A stretch of 64,000 nucleotides of DNA from positions 1 through 64,000 of the forward strand of contig VZRZ01006835.1 of assembly GCA_013398175.1 (NCBI GenBank). Reading direction: 5' to 3'. The stretch comes from Climacteris rufus. Its lineage: Eukaryota; Chordata; Aves; Passeriformes; Climacteridae. This document shows positions 47,831-59,298 of the stretch, in pieces (positions within the stretch are counted from its first letter, which is position 1; each line of letters begins with the position of its first letter). The position numbers and the translations under genes are program-made. The notes beneath the pieces were generated by a model. That model made no database searches and was not told the DNA's origin. It worked only from the letters and a program-made list of their open reading frames with translations.

Positions 47831-48046
47831 ATCATAGACTCCTCGAACAGTTAGAGGATGTTTTAAAAGGCATCCAGTGCAGCCTCCTGCCATGAGCAGG
47901 GACATCTCCAACTTGGCTGGGTTGCTCAGAGCCCCATCCAGCCTGACCTTGAGTTTTTACAGGGCTGGGGCAGCCACAGCTCCTCCGGGCAGCCTGTGCC
48001 AGGGCTTCATCACCCTCACTGTGAAATATTCCTCCCTCAAATCCAT
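47831..48046 (-). mobile_element. CR1 LINE, 3'-end fragment (antisense, old)
   Basis: ATCATAGACTCCTCGAACAG replaces the usual end, followed by GCCTCCTGCCATGAGCAGGG, GTTGCTCAGAGCCCCATCCA and TGTGCCAGGGCTTCATCACC blocks. It is more diverged than the other copies in the window. Confidence 0.85.
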
Positions 48047-48690
48047 GCAATATCCGAGGCAGTGGATGCGATCACCCGGCCAAGCTGGGCTTTCCCGGGA
48101 GCTCCCGGCTCGGTGCTGCCCGGGGCTGGGCTGCTGCAGCATATGCAGAAGATGTGACTTCACTCCCCGCTGCTCAGAATTTTCCAGGTGTTCCAGAGCC
48201 TCTCTCGGCCTCCTTTGACCGCAGGAAGGGGCTGAGATCATAGTCCTGCCTCCCCAGCTTGGGCTGTACCCGCAGCTCCCGCTCCTTCTCCGCCCTGGGC
48301 TTTCTGTGCTGTCACCGGGCAATTTGCAGCTTTCCCCTGGGTCACTGTGTGTTCCCAGCCCTGCGGGAGCGATGCTTCCCAGCAGACTTCCCAAAAAAAA
48401 ATCCTCTGATGACTCAGGGAGGACAAATTTATGCAGAGCTCCCGGAGTCAGCATCCTTTGCATTGGCAGAGGGAGTTTTTAAAATAAAGATGAATCAGCG
48501 CTGTCAGACTTTGCTGGGAGTTAACTCTTGGCCCCTCTTCCCTGGAAACAACCCTGGCTGCTGCTTACACGGAAGGAATTCCAGCCAGGCATCCCTGAGG
48601 GATGCGCAGCCGTGGGCACCGGGGCAGGTTTGGGAGCCGCTCCTCCCGTCTTTGAATCCTTCCCTGGAGCATCCCGGCGGGAGGGACAGG

Positions 48691-49000
48691 GTTAAAGCAG
48701 CCGGGAGAGGGTTAAGGAAGCCGGGAGAGGGTTGAGGCAGCCGGGAGAGGGTTAAGGCAGCCGGGAGAGGGTTAAGGCAGCCGGGAGAGGGTTAAGGCAG
48801 CCGGGAGAGGGTTAAGGCAGCCGGGAGAGGGTTAAGGCAGCCGGGAGAGGGTTAAGGCAGCCGGGAGAGGGTTAAGGCAGCCGGGAGAGGGTTAAGGCAG
48901 CCGGGAGAGGGTTAAGGCAGCCGGGAGAGGGTTAAGGCAGCCGGGAGAGGGTTAAGGCAGCCGGGAGAGGGTTAAGGCAGCCGGGAGAGGGTTAAGGCAG
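48691..49000. repeat. 20-bp minisatellite, 15.5 copies, highly homogeneous
   Basis: The unit GTTAAGGCAGCCGGGAGAGG is repeated from 48691 to 49000. Only the first three copies vary (GTTAAAGCAG, GTTAAGGAAG, GTTGAGGCAG) and the remaining copies appear identical. Homogeneity implies recent expansion or conversion. It lies directly against the CpG island. Confidence 0.98.
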
Positions 49001-49921
49001 GCGGCTCGCCGTTCCCTGCCTGAGTTAGCACTTCCAAGTGCCTCCAGGAGCGCTCCGGGAGCAGCCGCTGCATCCGGGCAGCCACTGCAGCAGGGCAGAG
49101 GATGTTACTTAACGGGGCTCCAGTCTCCTCCCCCTCGGCCGGGTGGCTGCGGGAAGGGGGCCCCGGGCTGTAGGGAAGGCGGCGGCGGGGCAGTGATGCC
49201 GGCAGCCCCCCGAGCCCCGGGGCAGCCGCTCCCAGCCGCGCCCGCAGCCGCTGGGAGCCTCCCCTGAGCTGCTGGGCTGCGCCTCGGGCTCCAAGCCCCG
49301 GCAAGAGGCGGGGAAGGATCTTTGCGGTGCTCCAGCATCCCCGGTGCCCTCGCAGGGGGAGGGCTGGAAGGACGGAGGCTCCGCATCCCGGCGGGGGAAA
49401 CTGCCGTGCTCCCGGGGGAGATGTGCCCGCGCTCCCGGCCGAGGTGACCGCAGCCTTTGGACATCTCGGGGGAAGAAAGGAGCCCCAGGACTTTGCTGTG
49501 ACCATGGCAGATACCCCAGAAGGGGCCAGTCCTCAGCGCCCGGTGCTAATTCGTGCCTGAAGCCACCAGACCTGCCCAGGACACACAGGAACCTCCAGGG
49601 AGAGGCACGGACATTGGATTTTCTCAATGAAAACGCTGATGGCACCCAAGTGAAAGCGTGTGTGCTGCTCCTCTCCCTTGGAAAGAGGGAAAGGGGAGCC
49701 CTGGCATCTCGGGAAGAGGCGCCGTCCCTCCCTGGGGTCTCCTCCTGCCCGCTGAGGATCCGTGGGGGACGGGAGGGGTCGGAGCTCCGGGCTCTGCTCC
49801 ATGACCAACCCGCCGGGCTCCAGGGAAGCCATGGACTCCCCCCCTGGGGCCTCCAGCCCCGCGCCAGGGCCCGTCACCTTCTCCCAAGTTTTCGGGCAGC
49901 AGTGCCAGCTCATGGAAGCAG
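49001..49921 (+). promoter_or_regulatory. CpG island, probable promoter/5' region of a downstream + strand gene
   Basis: Dense CpG and GC, strongest at about 49040-49480 (blocks such as GGCGGCGGGG and CAGCCGCGCCCGCAGCCG), tapering towards the candidate exon end at 49921. Inside are several short upstream ORFs. One starts at 49504 in the strong context GACCATGG and stops after 18 codons. Unmethylated islands of this kind usually mark promoters in birds. No TATA box is placed confidently. Confidence 0.6.
49801..49921 (+). CDS. Candidate first coding exon of an unidentified gene (possibly an alternative KAZN start)
   Basis: Two in-frame ATGs occur, at 49801 (weak context) and 49831 (GCCATGG, strong). 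From 49831 the exon reads MDSPPGASSPAPG, then VTFSQVFGQQCQLMEA, and ends in phase 1 at GCAG/GTGAGG (donor at 49922). A Pro/Ser/Ala start followed by an ordered-looking segment, at the 3' edge of a CpG island and ending on a good donor, is typical of a first coding exon. I do not recognise the peptide. In human, KAZN follows PRDM2 on the same strand, which makes KAZN the positional candidate, but the KAZN N-termini I remember are different. Upstream short ORFs argue for a downstream transcription start or weaken the call. Confidence 0.35.
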
Positions 49922-50462
49922 GTGAGGGAGGGACGGGGAAGGTGAGGGAGGGACGGGGCAGGTGAGGGAGGGACGGGGAAGGTGAGGGAGGGACGGGGCA
50001 GGTGAGNNNNNNNNNNNNNNNNNNNNNNNNNNNNNNNNNNNNNNNNNNNNNNNNNNNNNNNNNNNNNNNNNNNNNNNNNNNNNNNNNNNNNNNNNNNNNN
50101 NNNNNNNNNNNNNNNNNNNNNNNNNNNNNNNNNNNNNNNNNNNNNNNNNNNNNNNNNNNNNNNNNNNNNNNNNNNNNNNNNNNNNNNNNNNNNNNNNNNN
50201 NNNNNNNNNNNNNNNNNNNNNNNNNNNNNNNNNNNNNNNNNNNNNNNNNNNNNNNNNNNNNNNNNNNNNNNNNNNNNNNNNNNNNNNNNNNNNNNNNNNN
50301 NNNNNNNNNNNNNNNNNNNNNNNNNNNNNNNNNNNNNNNNNNNNNNNNNNNNNNNNNNNNNNNNNNNNNNNNNNNNNNNNNNNNNNNNNNNNNNNNNNNN
50401 NNNNNNNNNNNNNNNNNNNNNNNNNNNNNNNNNNNNNNNNNNAGGGCAGGTGAGGGAGGGAC
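49922..50462. repeat. 20-bp G-rich minisatellite carrying a splice-donor motif, interrupted by an assembly gap
   Basis: The unit GTGAGGGAGGGACGGGGAAG alternates with a variant ending GCAG, giving a 40-bp higher-order period. Four units are readable before the N run, and a trailing AGGGCAGGTGAGGGAGGGAC follows it. Every unit contains AG/GTGAGG, a donor-like site, and three or more G-runs that fit a G-quadruplex pattern. The array begins exactly at the candidate exon's donor. Confidence 0.9.
50007..50442. other. Assembly gap (436 N) within the minisatellite
   Basis: Undetermined bases flanked on both sides by the same 20-bp repeat, so the missing sequence is probably more repeat. True copy number is unknown. 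Long translated frames crossing the gap on the minus strand are artefacts. Confidence 1.
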
Positions 50463-53400
50463 ATGCACAGGCACCCCCAGCCCACTCCTCCTTTGCAAAG
50501 CCCTTGCTGTCCCTTCCCTGTTCTGTTTCCCAAGCTCTTCCCACAGCAGTTTTCCAACGGGAGGATGGGGTGGCCCCTGCTGTCTTTGCCCACTGCCCCA
50601 GCGCCCCGGGACCGCTCAGAACCTTTGTGTCCTTTGTTTGCAAACACGAGCAGGTGCTGGGGTGGCTTTGGGCTGAGGTGCATGGGAAAAGCTGCTCTGT
50701 CCCTGATGGTGGAAGGTGCTGTTGTGTTTAGGTGTGGGCACAGCACGTTGGGTGATTTTTGCATTCCCAAACAGTGACATGCAAAGTGGAGGGTGATTTG
50801 CTGCTGTGGAGGGCGATTGCTGCAATGAGTGAGCTCTGCTTTGCTGTTCAGCTCTGTGAAGGACAAAGTGGTTTTTCCAGTGGCTTTCCCTGGCTGTTTG
50901 TGTCACTGTAGCACCTGGAAGCTCCCTTCCTGTTCCCTGTTGTTCCCACACATTTCTAAGCTCTGCAGATGGGCCTGGTTGTTTCTTGTCTGAGCCTTTT
51001 GGCTTCTAAGGAGGTGGTGTGGAACGTGACTAATCCCAAATTTGCCACGTTTCCCTCTTGCTTTCCTTTCTCGTTCCTCACAGGTGCTCTGAAGCACCAG
51101 CCCATGAAGTGCCCCAGAGCTTTGCACTCACATCCTTCTTATCCAAGTTCCCAAATTTAATAGAATGGATAAGGCATTTTACACGATTTGCTCCCTTTTT
51201 CCTATCCCTGCTGACAGGTAGCTCTGGGGAAGGATGTGTTTGTTTACTTAGAGCTGTGGAGAAACCTGGATTTCTGCAGTGATGCCATAACAACACTTGC
51301 TCTGAATTTTTAGGGCTTGTTTTACTCAGATTTACTGGTACTTTCTTAGTAGTGTTTGTGCAAGTATCTTAGCAAATAAATCCTGAAAATTGCCCCATCC
51401 TTCTCCCTGCTCTTTTCTCTCTTCTATTAGCCAGTTCTGTAACTAATGATGTTTGGATTGTATGTTTCTACTTGTGTGGTGAAATTAAAAATATTGTGCA
51501 TTAGGGTTTCCTGCAGATCTCTGTGGGGCTTCTGCTGTGCCGCTCATACTTTCCCAGGTAGAGCTGGGAGGATGACTCATTAGGTGACTAATTAGCTGAC
51601 AGCTACTCAGTTAATCAAGCCTGAGATCATGCTGCTGCCTCCAAGAAAACGTCAGGCAGATCTTCGAGAGGGTTTGGTGTTAAACTTTGCTTTCACATGT
51701 CCTGGGATCAGTCCAAGGTCTGTGGATCCATCGTGTCAGGTCTTACCCAAGGAAGAGCTGTGGGAGAGAGCCCTGGTTCTGGGTGAGCAGTTTGTTTCCC
51801 AAATTAGCAAGACCAAGCACATGGGAAAGCACAGGTGGTAATTTCAGTTTGGTTTGCTTCTCCTCTCCCTTTCTTAGAGGGGAATGCCCAAGAGGAAACC
51901 TGTGATTCTTGGGCTTCCCAATTCCACCTTAGTCAGCAACCAGAGGATTTTCTTGCCTCTGGTGGATCATCTTGGTCGATTTTCTCGATGTTTCCTCAGG
52001 TATGAGGTGAGATGCAGCGTGAGGGTGGCTGTCACTGGATCCAAAGTGACCCCAGTAGATCCTGGCTGTTTGTGTTTGCTGTCCACCCCTGGGGCAGTGG
52101 CACACTCAGCACTCCTGGGAGCAGAACTCAGCTGAAGGTTCTGTGTGAGTGCAGGGGCCTGGCAGGGTGGGCAGGAAGGAAATGGCAGCGGGGACAGGTT
52201 TGGGACAGCCAGCAGTGGGTGCAGGTTTGGGACAGCCAGCTCTGTTCCTCTGCTGTGTCCTGGCTCACCGAGCTGGCAGCTGGGATGGAAAAGCTCTCAG
52301 GGTCACGTAGGGCTGTGCAAACACCTCTACAAACCCTAAAACCAGAGCCTGCCCTGTGATTCCCCTCAACACCAACCTGTGAGGGGCCAAGGTCTGACCC
52401 ACACAGGCCAAACCTCAGCAGGAACATTTGCAGACACCCAGCACCACAGCACTGTCACTGGTGACATTTGGGTCCCTCAGTAACACGGGGATGGGCTTGG
52501 ATGATGAAGGTCCTGGCCTGAATTAAATGTGAGATTTTGTGCCTGGAGAATTGCTGAGCTGAGACAGATCCCAGCCTTGACAGCACACTTGGATGGACCA
52601 CCTTGAGCCACCCTGTGGGTTCTCATAGCTTCTCCTTTGGTGTAGGGACACTTCTTTTCTCCAAAGCACCTGGGAGAAGAGCTGGGCTCTGCTTGCAAAG
52701 GCTGCCTGGGGTTGTGTGCAGCTTTATCTGCTCCTGGGGGAGAAACCAGAGCTGTGTGATGCTCCCCTGGCCCCTTCTGCCAGTGCTGCTCTTCAGTAAC
52801 TTGTTCTGAAAACCAAACTTTCCCCCTGCCAGCTGCACCGTGTCCCCATTGATGGGAGACTTGAAAAATTGGAGTTTCTTTTTTGTGCAGCTGATTCTGT
52901 ATAATTGGCTGGTTATTCCTGTAAAGCTTATGGACATTTGAATAATCACAATATTAGTCTGAGGAGTGTGTTGGCACATGGGAGTCCTGCTCCAGAGCTG
53001 CTTTGCCCTTTGCACAAGTCCTTGCTCTTTATTTAACCTCTGGAGCAGCATTTGCTGGCACAGCACAAGGGAAGCTCTTTGGAAAGTAAGTTTTCTACCT
53101 TCCCATTTTATTCTGTTGCCCCTTACTTCACCAATTCACTGCACCTCAATATCTCTGTTTGCTGGGATGTTCTCCTTGTGGTTTCCTGAGCACAGGGAAC
53201 AGTGGGGATGGGGAGGCTGCAGCTGCCTGAGCTCCCTGCTCTTGGAATTAAAGCTCCAGTTTCCCCAGGCAGCAAATCCTTGCTGTTGCAGGCATTAAAT
53301 TTGGCTGATACATGAGGGGTCTGCCAGTGTCCCTGGGGACATGGTTACCTTTGCAGGGAGTGTCATTCCCAAAGGGGGACTCTAATTCCTGCCTGGCATC

Positions 53401-54962
53401 ACTCAGGGGATAAGGATCCTGTTCCACTGGCAAGCCATGTAGGTTTTTGGGGTGTTTTTTTGCCTTTTCCAGCCTAATCAAAGCTGGTGATTTCCCAAAG
53501 GAGTAATTGGGAGAGAGGCTGGCTCCACAGCCCCATCCTACATCTCCCTGATCCCAGAAGAAATTCCTGCCTGCTAGGCTGTGCTGGAGGATCTTTCTTG
53601 CTTGAAGCACAAATTCTCATCTGGCACAGGTTCCTGCTGTAAATTTTGCTAATGCCCAAATGAAAGGCTCCAGCTGTTCATTTTAGAAAGAAACAAAACA
53701 AAACAAATTATGAAGGATTTATGATTGTCACTACCAAACTTAAAAATGAAGATGACTAAGAATTTGAAGGTATTTCCTGTCTGCTGTCCCATGAAATGTG
53801 GAATATAAGGAGTGAGGCCTGGTCTCAGGGAGAGCTGAGCCTGCTCTGGAAGAATTAGGCTTAGTAGAGAAACCATTTATTTTATACATGGGCAAATTCC
53901 AAGTAATTTGTTTGGCATAATGCATTTTTCTGGACTTACTGCCATGAATTATTCTCTGACTCACTGCTCCATTAGATTAATTTTCATTTCCCATCAATTC
54001 CTTGGCTCTCAGATGCTGCTGATTTCTTAGGCTCCCAATATTTTTTCTTTATGTCTTGCCAGTTCATTTTCCATTGGTTATGAAATAAGGAACTTGATTC
54101 AAGATGTGACCAGAATGAACAGGAAAGTAATTTGAAAATCATTCAGACTTTAGGACTTTGCAGTGAATCTCTTTCATATTATCTCTCCATTACCTACATC
54201 CGTACATCCAGTGTGTGCATTCTGCGGGCTGGAAGGGACCTTGCTGCCCAAATGGATGTGAGTTTGGTTTGGCTACCCAGGAGAAAATTAAGGATATGAT
54301 ACAAAATTCTTAGGAGTTCCTCTATGGAAATTAATGTCATGTGACTCAAAAATTTTTGCCTTTTCCCCCTTAGATTTGTAGTTTAGCACTTGATCCAGCT
54401 CTTCTCAAGAGAAATGTGAGGTCAGATGGATGTGGCATTATCTGGGCAAAATATTTTCCATGCAGCATGAAGTCCCTGGAATCTCACCTGGTCTGGCATC
54501 TTTTGTAAAGATGTTGTTTTTGCAAGCAAAACATTGATTATGCAACATAGACTTCCTTCATCTGATGCTTGAATATGGTTTTTGAACAAATAAAATGGTA
54601 TTTGAAAAAGATCTGCTCTGTACCATCTGACTTTGGGTTTCCTCAGGAGCTGGGTTCCCTGAAGCAGAGTACAAATCTGATGGGTCTTGGATGTGAATAA
54701 AGTGATTTATGGGCAAACCTTAGCTCCTTATAAGATGCTGGGGGAAATCTCTGAGCTTCCAAACTGAGGCTGAGATGAGCATTTTCCACCTGTGCTCTCA
54801 CATTTTGTGCCCTTTAATCCCTTGTGCATTTTTCCATGATTTAATTGAGCAGCAACCAAAGAGGATTTGGTTTCCAGCCTCTCACCAGGAGCTGGGACAG
54901 AGCAGAGGTGACACAGTCTCACCCTTCTCCCAAAGGCTGAGTTTGGCAGCACCAGGGAGATG
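50463..54962. other. Non-coding DNA, probable intron or intergenic
   Basis: No exon recognised and open frames are random in context. If 49801-49921 is a real exon, this stretch is its first intron. No CR1 of recognisable length occurs here, although a fragment near 54220-54250 (GGGCTGGAAGGGACCTTG) may be a remnant. Confidence 0.4.
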
Positions 54963-55100
54963 TCACAGGATCCCAGAATGGTTTGGGCTGGAAGGGACCT
55001 TCAAACCCAACTCACCCCACCCCATGGGCAGGGACACCTCCCTCTATCCCAGGGTGCTCCAAGCCCCATCCAGCCTGCCCTGGGACACTTCCAGGGATGG
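54963..55100 (-). mobile_element. CR1 LINE, short 3'-end fragment (antisense)
   Basis: Starts CACAGGATCCCAGAATGG, then TTTGGGCTGGAAGGGACC, CATGGGCAGGGACACCTC and GACACTTCCAGGGATGGA. Truncated after about 140 bases. Confidence 0.92.
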
Positions 55101-55396
55101 ATTAAACTGAAAACCTTCATCCTTTCTGCTCCTGGGCTTCCTGAAGCACCAACACTTCTGTGAGCTCAGGCTGCCAGAGCATCTGAGCAAAGCTTTAGTG
55201 ACAGCTCCTCTTGCCTCCCCTGGACAACAGCAGAACAGAGTCAGCACGAAAGCTGCTTGGCTCAGTTGCTTGGAGGCCACGTGGAGCCAGGGCTGGGAAT
55301 GTTCCCTGGCTCTCCGTGCATCGGGTTTCCCGCCTGCATTAGGCAGTGATAAATCTTTCATAGTAACAAGCTGTTTCATTTGCTCTCCCAGGAGAA

Positions 55397-55407
55397 GGGG
55401 GGGGGGT
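55397..55407. repeat. Poly-G run
   Basis: About ten or more consecutive G within a purine-rich stretch (GAGAAGGGG...TGTGG). Such runs are error-prone in sequencing. Confidence 0.8.
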
Positions 55408-55596
55408 GTGGATGGCAAAGATGTTTTCAAATGTGATTGCAACAGCCTGGCTTAATTACTGTGCCTGGGGTTAGATGAACTGGTTTTGGGAAAATGAGAA
55501 GCTGGAGCAGGTACCGGGTGGGTGAGGTGAGATGAATTTGGGGATCCCCCAGTCTGGCCCTCCTGGGTGGGGCAGCACTGACTGGTGATGCTCAGC

Positions 55597-55869
55597 CATG
55601 GAATCATGGAATGGTTTGGGCTGGGAGGGACTTTAAAGCCCATCCAGTGCCACCCCTGCCATGGGGAGGGACACCTTCCCCTGTCCCAGGCTGCTCCAAG
55701 CCCTGTCCAACCTGGCCTTGGGCACTCCCAGGGATGGGGCAGACACAGCTTCCCTGGGCACCCTGTGCCAGGGCCTCCCACCCTCACAGAGAACAATTCC
55801 TTCTGTATATTGAACCTAAATTTCACCTCTCTCAGCCTGAACCCCTTGCTCCTTGTCCTGTCCCTGCAG
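55597..55869 (-). mobile_element. CR1 LINE, 3'-end fragment (antisense), longest copy of this orientation
   Basis: Two octamer-type ends (CATGGAATCATGGAATGG), then CTGCCATGGGGAGGGACACC, CTGTCCAACCTGGCCTTGGG, a TCCCTGGGCACCCTGTGCCA block, and a further block of CR1 type with CTCTCAGCCTGAACCCCTTG and TCCTTGTCCTGTCCCTGCAG. It lies only 500 bases from another antisense CR1 copy. Confidence 0.95.
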
Positions 55870-58800
55870 TGCAGGCACCCAAGGCTGTTGTGCTGCCCTG
55901 CAGACACCTGGAAAAGCAAATCATTGACTGCAGCACCACAGAACTGATTTGGTTTTGTCAGATTTTGTGACGGGGTAGAAAGGTTGTGGGGTTTCCTTTT
56001 AGTAAATGTGTCTGCTCCTGAAGGTTTGTGTTTCCCTGCTCTGGGTTTCTGTGCTGGTGTTGTGTCAGACTTCAGCAGCTCAAAACCATAACTTGAATCT
56101 GTAGCCCCCACTCTGGTGCTTGAGAATGTGCAGAAATAATCCCTGCCAACTTTCCGTGCAGGATACTGCCAGGCTGAATCCCCTTGTGTGCCTTGGTTAG
56201 AAAGAGGTGTCATTTTCATCAAAACCAAACCTGTTTTCTGAGATCATAAGAAATGTCTCAGCAACAAACTGCTCCAGAAGCCTCTGGAGTTTTGTGTTTT
56301 AGGGGAGAACAGAATAATCTGTTTCTTTCCAGGGCCAGCTCGAGCACTAGGAGGAAACATAATTTACCTCTGCCCAGAAAAGCAATGAGTGAAAATCCTC
56401 CCTGACAGCTGATGTGCTCCTGCCTGAGCTGAAGGGATTCAGGGGCCACAGAAATGAAATGGGAAGATCCCTAATATTTTTATTTTCCACACAGTGGAAT
56501 GAGCTGCTATTAGGGATAAAAAGAAGTGACATTTATCTCCCTCTCTTCACTGCACTGGGTAGGACTGTGCTCCCAGGAGGGAAACAGTGGATGGAGTCCA
56601 CTTGCTGTCTATGGCTTTAATTGCTCTACAAAGTTCTTTAAATCACACAAATGTTGTGCTGTTGTTGTTGTTTGGGGAACCTGAGGCGAGCCAGGAGCTT
56701 CATTGGGCTCTGCAGGGCAGAGGCAGCACAGCCAAGGCCTTGCTGATGCTCTGTAAATCTGAATATGAAGTGCTGGAGAGAACCATGGAGCCAGATCCAG
56801 TGAGCAGAGTGGGGTGTGACAGGTGGGAACTTCTGTTATCTCTCAGAGGATTTCCTGCTTTGGTTTCTTTCAGGCTGGAAAAGCTCCTGGGAATTGTGGT
56901 GCCTGGCTGGGAATGGGGCAGCAGAGCTGGGGGTGGGGTGGCCAAAGAGGGTGATGGACTGTCCCTGCCTGGAAGGGGGGGAAAAATGGAATTTAACAAC
57001 AATGAGGCTGTGGGTATTAAAGAGATGGTGAAAGCTGCTCTTGGAATGGAGCTGAATCCACATTCCCTTGCTGGATCTGGTGCTGCCCTCCCCAGAGCAG
57101 AGCCCCGGGTTTGTGGGCTCTGATGGAACCTGCAGCAGCCCTGGGAGCTGAGGTGCCCCTGCCTTGGATCTGCATCCCCACCCCACAGCCCACCCTGCCA
57201 TGGGCACCCCTGGAGAGCCCCTTCTCCCATCCAGATGGGATTTGTGTGTTCAAAACCAGAGCAACCACTGAGGGGGACCATGGATGTACTGTTAAGTGTG
57301 AAATTATTAATATGCACCTACAGCTGTTTACATAATGCACAGCAGGAGGGGTTTATTCTTCAAACAGCAAGGAAAAGATTTTCCCAGATGTTATGAGTCC
57401 TGTGTGCCACCAAGCATCTGACAAAAAAAAATCCCAAACCACCACCAGAAAACAGAAAGAAAATATTGAAAAATATATTTGTTGCATAAATTAAATAGAA
57501 ATTGTTCCCTGTCATCTCAGCAGACTCCATTATTACAGCATCTGTATGTGAAGCCCTCGTGAGCTGATTTACTCCTGATTCAATTATGGGCAGTGCTCAT
57601 CTGCCCTCCTGGTGGACCAATTTGGTTTTGTCAGTTCATGCTCATAACAAAGTATATGGATGTAATAACTCCTTGCAATTGCAACCCTCATGTGTTTATG
57701 ACACCACAATAATGAACTGCAAACATGCATGGGATTAGATTTGCAGCTACAAACAGGAATTAGTTATGATTCTTCTTTCTTTGGAGGTCCTGGAGGCAAT
57801 TTTAATGGCCATGCATTAATAGAAAGGAAAAGGGGATGAAAGACATGAAACAAAGTATTTGCCTTTGCCCTGGCTTTATCCTATTTTATGGTAGGTGGGG
57901 ATTCTCAAGAATCATGTAAATGGATATTTTTCCTAAATTCTGCTATGAAATAATGGAAGTACTTTACTAGAACACATCCAGATGATCACATCCATCATGA
58001 TTTTAATTGGGCAATCAGCTGAACGAGGCTGAGGTGTTACTGCCTTTGTGCTTCATGCTCCTGGCTGATGCAATGGTGCAGTGATGGAATAAAATCCATG
58101 TGAGCCCTTCCAAAATGAAATATTCCTAAAGAGCCAGAGTACAATGCCTTTGAAATATCCATATGTTATCTTGGCTTGGAATGAAATACAATGTAGGGAA
58201 TTTAAACACGGGGAAACTATGTTTGAATAGGAAATGTGTTTGATTCCATCAGTTTTGGAAATGAAAATGTAGCACCATCAAACCTCTGGTAGAGAGAAAA
58301 GAGGCTGGGAGAGAGAAATGGGTGGGTTTATTCTGCAGAAGAGAAAGAAGGTGCTGCAGTGTCCCAAGGGTTGTGGCAGATGGACTTGAAATTAGGAATA
58401 TTGCATTTTGGCAGTACTGTTCTGTAAGGTTTGATCCAAACAGCACCTTTGTGAGGGCTCCCAGCACAGCAGAGCTGGTGACCTTGCAGCCAAGCTGGGT
58501 TAATGATACCAGGCTCCATCTGCTCCCTGCTCTGCTAACTGGGCAGAGCAAGTTCCAGGGCGTTAAATTCCTTTGTATTTCCACTCTTCCTTTTTTCCTG
58601 CTTGCTCAGTTGCTTCAGCAATGCAGTTCTGGTCTGGAATATTCAGTGTCCTTGGTACTCCCAGCATTTGTGAAGGGGCTGGGGCTGCTGCCCTCACTAG
58701 ATGGTTAAAAAAGTAAAGAAGTTAAATTCCAGGGCATTCACAGTGTGTCTGTTAAGGCAAAACAAAAGGCATCTGATGCTGTTACAGCAAAATGAAGCTT

Positions 58801-59088
58801 CACTCTCCCTGCAGCATCTTCCAGCCTGGATAAAAATAGTCCCTGTCCTGTGCTTGAGCTGCTCAGGTTCCCTTGCAGAGGAGCTGGAGAGGAGTTTGGG
58901 GTTGCAGGAACCAAAGCAAAGGCACAAAAGCTGCAGGGGCTGCAGAGCTCAGCTCCTGCTCAGTGAAACCTGGGCGGTCCTGAGTGGTGAGGTGGCACTG
59001 CCCAGGCAGGGGAGAGGGGATTTCTGCAGGGACAGGACAGGGGGAAAGGCTTCAGATGGAAAGAAGAAGGTTGGGATGGATCTGCTGG
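55870..59088. other. Non-coding DNA, no gene recognised
   Basis: Open frames overlap antisense (for example 56587-57340) and have no domain. AT-rich stretches at 57400-58250 carry no repeat that I can name. Confidence 0.4.
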
Positions 59089-59298
59089 AGGAATCCTTCC
59101 CTGGCAGGGTGGGCAGGCCCTGGCACAGGCTGCCCAGAGAAGCTGGGGCTGCCCCAGCCCTGGAGTGCCCAAGGCCAGGCTGGACGGGGTTTGGAACAAC
59201 CTGGGACTGTGGAAATGTCCCTGCCCATGGCAGGGGTGGGATGAGAGGAGTTTTATGGTCCCTTTCAACACAAATCGTTCCAAGATTCTCTGATTCCA
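59089..59298 (+). mobile_element. CR1 LINE, 3'-end fragment (sense)
   Basis: Sense-strand blocks GGCACAGGCTGCCCAGAGAA, CCTGGAGTGCCCAAGGCCAG, TGTCCCTGCCCATGGCAGGG and a GGTCCCTTTCAACACAAATC stretch ending in the octamer-like AGATTCTCTGATTCC. The 3' end of the element is intact. Confidence 0.93.

Noticed and set aside
48691..49000. Telomere-like GGGTTA in every unit, suggesting interstitial telomeric repeat
   Set aside because: The hexamer occurs once per 20 bp and is not tandem; the unit is unrelated to TTAGGG arrays.
48691..50462. CRISPR-like regular repeats
   Set aside because: Units are contiguous with no spacers and the DNA is vertebrate; these are minisatellites.
49533..50866. Frames of over 300 codons on the minus strand
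   Set aside because: Nearly half of each is undetermined sequence in the gap; the rest is the minisatellite (LTCPVPPSPSPSLPHLP-like).
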